This document shows, piece by piece, positions 62,251 to 64,000 of a stretch of 64,000 nt of DNA. Source of the stretch: Arthrobacter sp. MYb213 (GTDB lineage Bacteria; Actinomycetota; Actinomycetes; Actinomycetales; Micrococcaceae). The translations under genes and the position numbers were made by a program. Location of the stretch: the NCBI RefSeq assembly GCF_002979915.1, contig NZ_PCQA01000001.1, forward strand, positions 186,001-250,000, in the 5' to 3' direction. The notes beneath the pieces were generated by a model. The model saw only the letters and a list, made by a program, of their open reading frames with translations. It did not search any database and was not told where the DNA came from. Within the stretch, counting starts at the first letter, position 1. Every line of letters starts with the position of its first letter.

Positions 62251-62868
62251 CTAAATTAGTCCGTGGTTGCGGGCAGCCTGCACCGCGGCGGTTCGTGTAG
62301 GCGCTTGCAGCTTGTCAAAAATATGCACCAAGTGGGTCTTCACGGTCGCTTCGGAGACGAAGAGTGTCCGCGCAATTTCGCGGTTACTTAGTCCCGTGGC
62401 TAGCTGTTTTAGTACTTCGGCTTCTCGGCTGGTCAACGCAATTTTTGGTTTGCGCAACCCGGCCACTACACGTTGGGCCATTTCGGGGGCCAACACCGTG
62501 TGCCCGGAAGCTGCCTGGCGGACCGAATCGATGATCGTTTGTGAGGCAACGTCCTTGAGTAAGTACCCCGCGGCTCCCGCCTCGATGCACTGTAGGATCT
62601 CGGCATCCTTATCAAAGGTGGTCAGAATGAGTACTTGGGGCGGATTGGGTAAAGATCGAAGCGCCGCGGTAGTAGTCACACCATTCATGCCATCTCCCAG
62701 CCGGAGGTCGCACAAGACCACGTCTACCGGGTTTTGAGAGGCTAACTTAACCGCTTCTTCACCACTGCCAGCCTCGCTGAGTACGGAAATGTCCGCATAG
62801 TTTTCAAAGAGTGCGCGCAGCCCGGTGCGCACGATTGGGTGGTCGTCAACCAGCATAAGGTTAATCAA
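62251..62868 (-). CDS. NarL/FixJ-type response regulator
   Basis: A two-domain response regulator of 205 residues. The receiver has Asp8/Asp9, the phosphoacceptor Asp54 in VLCDLRLGD, Thr in ILTTFDKD and Lys in YLLKDVA. The C-terminal LuxR HTH reads LTSREAEVLKQLATGLSNREIA, with VSEATVKTHLVHIFDKL. The start is TTG at 62868, overlapping the kinase stop (TTGA), which supports coupling; ATG at 62856 is an alternative. It likely controls the MMPL gene downstream. Confidence 0.93.
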   Translation of the reverse strand: MINLMLVDDHPIVRTGLRALFENYADISVLSEAGSGEEAVKLASQNPVDVVLCDLRLGDGMNGVTTTAALRSLPNPPQVLILTTFDKDAEILQCIEAGAAGYLLKDVASQTIIDSVRQAASGHTVLAPEMAQRVVAGLRKPKIALTSREAEVLKQLATGLSNREIARTLFVSEATVKTHLVHIFDKLQAPTRTAAVQAARNHGLI

Positions 62869-64000
62869 TTTCCGGCCTCTGGGTTCTTTAGTGGGACATA
62901 GGCCGACAACGCGGTACCTTCGCCCAGCGTACTTTCAATGTCGAGCCCGCCGCCTAGTTCGCGTAGGCGTTGGCGCATGGCGGGTAAACCGAATCCACCG
63001 GATTCTAAGTTTTTTCCCACGTTGGATTGCCATTCTTTAAGACTAAATCCAACGCCGTCATCAACGATATCTAATCTGATGGCATCACCGGTATCTGCCA
63101 AGGAGACTACCGTCCGTGTGGCTTTGGCGTGGCGACGCACGTTGGCTAGCGCAGACTGGGCGGTGCGTAATAGGGCCACCTGAATTCCGGGATCTAACAC
63201 TGGAAGGTCGGCATCCACCCGTAGCTCACTGGAGACCGCACAGTCCTTTTCAAAGTCTTCGAGCATACGCCGCAGTGCTCCGGCGAGCGCTTGGGAATCT
63301 AGTTCGCTCGGGGACATCGCAGCAATGATTCGGCGTAGGTCGGACAGTCCTTGCCCGGAGAGCTCTTCGATTCTTTCTAAGGCGTTGGTTGCTTGGCCAA
63401 TTTGCTGCGTGTGGAGGGCGGCTTTGGCATGGAGACCAATGGAGGAGAGCTGCTGAGCGATGGTGTCATGGATTTCTCTGGCCACTCGGGTACGTTCGGC
63501 GAGTGCACCGGCTTCATGCTGGGAGCGTGCCAGTTCCTCTTGAAGATCAGCCATTTCCTGATGTGCGCGTAAGAGTGAGGAGACAAGCTCGTTGCGTTCG
63601 GCAATATCTCGTTCGAGCTGTAAATAGCCGCGGGAAATTCCCCACGCGAAGGTGCCACCAACCAGTGGGCCAACTACGCCGGAGACTGTGGTTGCACCGT
63701 TATGTAGGAAAGGGGCCACAACGGTGAGCACATATACGGCCGCGGACCAGACAATGGAAAGCCCCAGGGCTAATTGGTGGCCAATGAGTAGCCAGAGACT
63801 AAAGGCAACCCACATGAATTCCGGTGAGGCGCTCATCCCTAGAGCCCAGATGGCGACGAGCACGGCAAGCCAATAACCCGGTAGTCGAGTACTTTCCTTC
63901 GAACGGAGAACTACGAATCCGAAGAGGTACCACAGAGCAAAAAGTCCTGCGGCGGCGATGGCTAACCAGAGACTGGATGTTGTGGTCGATGCTGCACGAA
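62865..64000 (-). CDS. Sensor histidine kinase (HisKA_3 type), N-terminus cut off by window edge
   Basis: The partner kinase of the response regulator. The frame is open to the right edge of the window, 378 residues seen. At least three hydrophobic segments precede a coiled coil (LERDIAERNELVSSLLRAHQ) and the HisKA_3 phosphoacceptor AREIHDTIAQQLSSIGLH. The HATPase domain follows with NVRRHAKAT, DDGVGFSL and GGFGLPAMRQRL. The true start lies beyond the window. Its 3' end overlaps the regulator start. Confidence 0.9.
   Translation of the reverse strand, partial: RAASTTTSSLWLAIAAAGLFALWYLFGFVVLRSKESTRLPGYWLAVLVAIWALGMSASPEFMWVAFSLWLLIGHQLALGLSIVWSAAVYVLTVVAPFLHNGATTVSGVVGPLVGGTFAWGISRGYLQLERDIAERNELVSSLLRAHQEMADLQEELARSQHEAGALAERTRVAREIHDTIAQQLSSIGLHAKAALHTQQIGQATNALERIEELSGQGLSDLRRIIAAMSPSELDSQALAGALRRMLEDFEKDCAVSSELRVDADLPVLDPGIQVALLRTAQSALANVRRHAKATRTVVSLADTGDAIRLDIVDDGVGFSLKEWQSNVGKNLESGGFGLPAMRQRLRELGGGLDIESTLGEGTALSAYVPLKNPEAGN

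Noticed and set aside
1-64000. CRISPR arrays, insertion sequences, prophage or toxin-antitoxin genes
   Set aside because: Reading through the window showed no spaced repeats of CRISPR type, no transposase or integrase, and no recognisable toxin-antitoxin pair.

Overview
The window is about 64 kb of chromosome from a moderate-GC actinobacterium, most likely a member of the Micrococcaceae (Arthrobacter/Glutamicibacter type). The evidence is gene order and family type: the tkt-tal-pgi-zwf block beside ctaB, the ctaA/ABC/sufR-sufBDC block, the glbO-osmC-pepN-rpiB-nei-tig-clpP1P2-clpX-valS block, truncated haemoglobin O, SoxR of the actinobacterial type, and many GTG/TTG starts with ATGA overlaps. 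The species call is an inference. I see no prophage, insertion sequence, CRISPR array or rRNA operon.

Layout. 1-5608 (minus): pentose-phosphate/glycolysis genes tkt, tal, pgi and zwf (zwf runs off the left edge). 6253-11454: haem O synthase ctaB, a PadR/HAAS membrane-protein pair, haem A synthase ctaA, and a two-gene ABC exporter. 11579-16329: SufR repressor with its operator, then sufB-sufD-sufC and a DUF59 protein. 16417-21112 (minus): a biotin-related operon, bioM-bioN-bioY followed by an acyl-CoA ligase and a thiolase, behind two tandem BioQ-like boxes. 21123-25438: LysE exporter with divergent Lrp regulator, an MFS transporter, tRNA-Arg and a CPBP protease. 25506-37033: SSB paralogue, EttA, a SoxR-controlled flavin reductase, TesB thioesterase, haemoglobin, OsmC, aminopeptidase N, RpiB, a Nei-type glycosylase, tRNA-Gly and a VOC protein. 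37402-42790: two tRNA-Pro genes, trigger factor, ClpP1, ClpP2, ClpX and a DsbA-like protein. 43384-48020: secreted serine protease, a small ORF, a DUF4870 protein and valS. 48222-59320: an SDR and a complete-looking sulfate assimilation operon (CbiX-type chelatase, sulfite reductase, APS reductase, CysD, CysN, a NitT/TauT-family ABC transporter, SUMT and an FprA-like reductase). 59610-64000 (minus): a two-component system upstream of an MMPL exporter and a DUF2871 protein; the kinase runs off the right edge.

How the parts work together. The sulfate operon takes sulfate to APS (CysDN), APS to sulfite (CysH) and sulfite to sulfide (siroheme sulfite reductase), with siroheme synthesis and an electron-donor reductase in the same transcript. 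ctaB and ctaA supply haem A. Trigger factor, ClpP1P2 and ClpX form the protein folding and degradation block.

The regulatory DNA is unusually readable. Clear dyads lie in front of padR, sufR, bioM, lrp, soxR, clpP1, the sulfite reductase gene and the MMPL gene. The most interesting points are the five-gene biotin cluster whose thiolase lacks the second catalytic cysteine, a long nested hairpin between clpP2 and clpX, and an apparently leaderless sulfite-reductase promoter with an 18-bp perfect palindrome in its spacer.
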